A stretch of 64,000 nucleotides of DNA from Halictus rubicundus (lineage: Eukaryota; Arthropoda; Insecta; Hymenoptera; Halictidae), in contig NW_027488722.1 in assembly GCF_050948215.1 (NCBI RefSeq), forward strand, positions 124,001-188,000, given 5' to 3'. The notes under the pieces were generated by a model that was not told where the DNA came from, ran no database searches, and saw nothing but the letters and a program-made list of their open reading frames with translations. The position numbers and the translations under genes are program-made. Every line of letters starts with the position of its first letter. The first letter of the stretch is position 1. Of this stretch, positions 63,185 to 64,000 are shown piece by piece.

Positions 63185-64000
63185 CTCTATCCTATCCTAT
63201 CCTCTATCGCCTCCTGTCCTCTGTCCTATCCAATCACCTATCCTATCCTATCCTCTATCCCATCCTATCCTCTATCCTATCCTATCCTCTATCCTATAAT
63301 ATCATCTATCCTATCCTCTTCTCTATCCTATCCTATCCTCTATCCTATCCTATCCTCTATCCTATCCTATCCTCTATCCTATCGTATCCTCTATCCTATC
63401 CTATCCTCTATCCTATCCTATCCTCTATCCTATCCTATCCTCTATCCTCTCCTATCCTCTATCCTATAATATCATCTATCCGATCCTATCCTCTATCCGT
63501 TCCTATCCTCTATCCTATCCTATCCTCTATCCTATAATATCATCTATTCTACCCTATTCTCTATCCTATCTTATCCTCTATCGTATAATATCATCTATCC
63601 TACACTATTCTCTATCCTATCCTATCCTCTATCCTATCCTATCCTCTATCCTATCCTATCCTCTATCCTATCCTATCCTCTATCCTATCCTATCCTCTAT
63701 CCTATCCTATCCTCTATCGTCTCCTGTCCTCTATCCTATCCAATCACCTATCCTAACCTCTATCGTCTCCTATCGTCTATCCTATCCATTCCCCTGTCCT
63801 ATCCTCTATCCGATCCTATCCTCTATCCTATCCTATCCTCTATCCTATCCTATCCTCTATCCTATAATATCATCTATCCTATCCTATTCTCTATCCTATC
63901 CTATCCTCTATCCTAACCTATCCTCTATCCTATCCTATCCTCTAGACTATCCTATCCTCTATCCTATCCTATCCTCTATCCTATCCTATCCTCTATCCTA
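63185..64000 (+). repeat. Third copy of the CGCCTCC higher-order repeat, cut by the window edge
   Basis: CTATCGCCTCCTGTCC near 63205 opens the same order of variants as at 54.25 and 58.04 kb. These are CTCTTCTC, CTATCGTATCC, CTCTCC, CCGATCC with CCGTTCC, TTCTACCC, TACACTATTC, and CCTATCGTCTATCC with CCATTCC. It has CCGATCCTATCC where the two earlier copies share CCGATCATATCC, and a private CTAGACTATCC near 63943. It runs off the end of the window. Confidence 0.86.

Larger units (their letters stand above)
1..64000 (+). repeat. 17-bp satellite array filling the whole window
   Basis: The array is built from CTATCCTATCCTATCCT (three CTATC pentamers plus CT), always in the same orientation. The complement is AGGATAGGATAGGATAG. 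The canonical unit has 7 C, 7 T, 3 A and no G, so G on the + strand marks a variant unit. Length variants of 12 and 22 bp (one pentamer less or more) are common. No stretch longer than about 20-30 bp departs from the pattern, and I saw no insertion of unrelated DNA, no inverted segment and no gene-like composition. Array length, purity and layered higher-order repeats are typical of eukaryotic satellite DNA. The host and chromosomal location cannot be told from the sequence. Confidence 0.98.

Noticed and set aside
1..64000. CRISPR array
   Set aside because: There are no unique spacers between direct repeats. Units abut each other, and both repeat and putative spacer are the same pentamer-based sequence.
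1..64000. Telomere repeat array
   Set aside because: The G-rich strand reads AGGATAGGATAGGATAG, which is not a telomere motif I recognise (TTAGG, TTAGGG, TTTAGGG, TCAGG). Long yeast-type telomere units exist, but nested higher-order repeats over 64 kb and accumulated variants fit an internal satellite better. No chromosome end is visible.
1..64000. tRNA, rRNA, snRNA or hairpin RNA genes
   Set aside because: The + strand is almost free of G and highly pyrimidine-rich, so stem formation is minimal. No conserved RNA motif was seen on either strand.
1..64000. Transposon or retroelement insertions
   Set aside because: I found no break in the repeat longer than a few tens of bases, no terminal inverted or long terminal repeats, and no poly-A tail or target-site duplication.

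Overview
The whole 64 kb window is one uninterrupted block of satellite (minisatellite-class) DNA. I find no credible protein gene, RNA gene, transposon or unique sequence in it. The basic unit is 17 bp, CTATCCTATCCTATCCT on the + strand, built as three CTATC pentamers plus CT. It is repeated head to tail with no change of orientation. Every stretch I read is this unit, a point variant of it, or a length variant that has gained or lost one pentamer (22 or 12 bp). An array of this length and purity, with layered higher-order repeats, points to a eukaryotic chromosome (heterochromatin, centromere-proximal, subtelomeric or B-chromosome DNA). The sequence does not let me name the organism or the chromosomal site.

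Three subfamilies can be separated by diagnostic variant units. Family A fills most of the window. Its markers are CTATCCTATAATATCAT, the pair CTATCGTCTCCTGTCCT and CTGTCCTATCCAATCAC, CTATCCGATCCTATCCT, and a CCAATCCC unit followed by a 12-bp short unit. Family B lies mainly at about 4.7-12.0 kb and 23.8-27.5 kb, with a small island at 20.5-20.8 kb. Its markers are CATCGCATCC, TCATATCCTATCATCC and CTATTATC followed by TATC repeats. Family C lies at about 30.3-31.3, 32.3-32.6, 43.2-46.1 and 46.8-47.1 kb. Its markers are CTATCCTATTTTATCCT, CTATATTATCCTATCCT and CTATAATATCCTATCCT.

Nested duplications lie on top of this and can be read from shared private variants. Tandem copies have offsets of 514 bp (9.8-10.9 kb), 663 bp (49.6-50.9 kb), 809 bp (4.5-5.9 kb), 976 bp (26-27.3 kb), 1009 bp (12.8-14.2 kb), 1458 bp (43.2-46.1 kb), 3204 bp (36.3-42.7 kb), about 3264 bp (18.1-23.4 kb) and 3781 bp (54.2-58.0 kb). 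Larger homologies have offsets of about 14.4 kb (1-4 kb against 14.4-18 kb) and about 13-15 kb (29.4-38 kb against 42.5-52 kb). The pattern fits repeated unequal exchange and local amplification.

The long + strand open frames (up to 766 codons) are a by-product of the repeat. The canonical unit has no stop triplet on the + strand, and 17 is not a multiple of 3, so every frame cycles through the same 17-residue pattern. The minus strand has three TAG triplets per unit, in all three phases. I do not annotate any of these frames as genes. I see no new protein-based system here. What deserves a second look is the satellite itself: its pentamer-based unit, its strong strand asymmetry with regular GG tracts on the minus strand, its nested higher-order structure, and recurrent CCAAT and TATAAAA modules.
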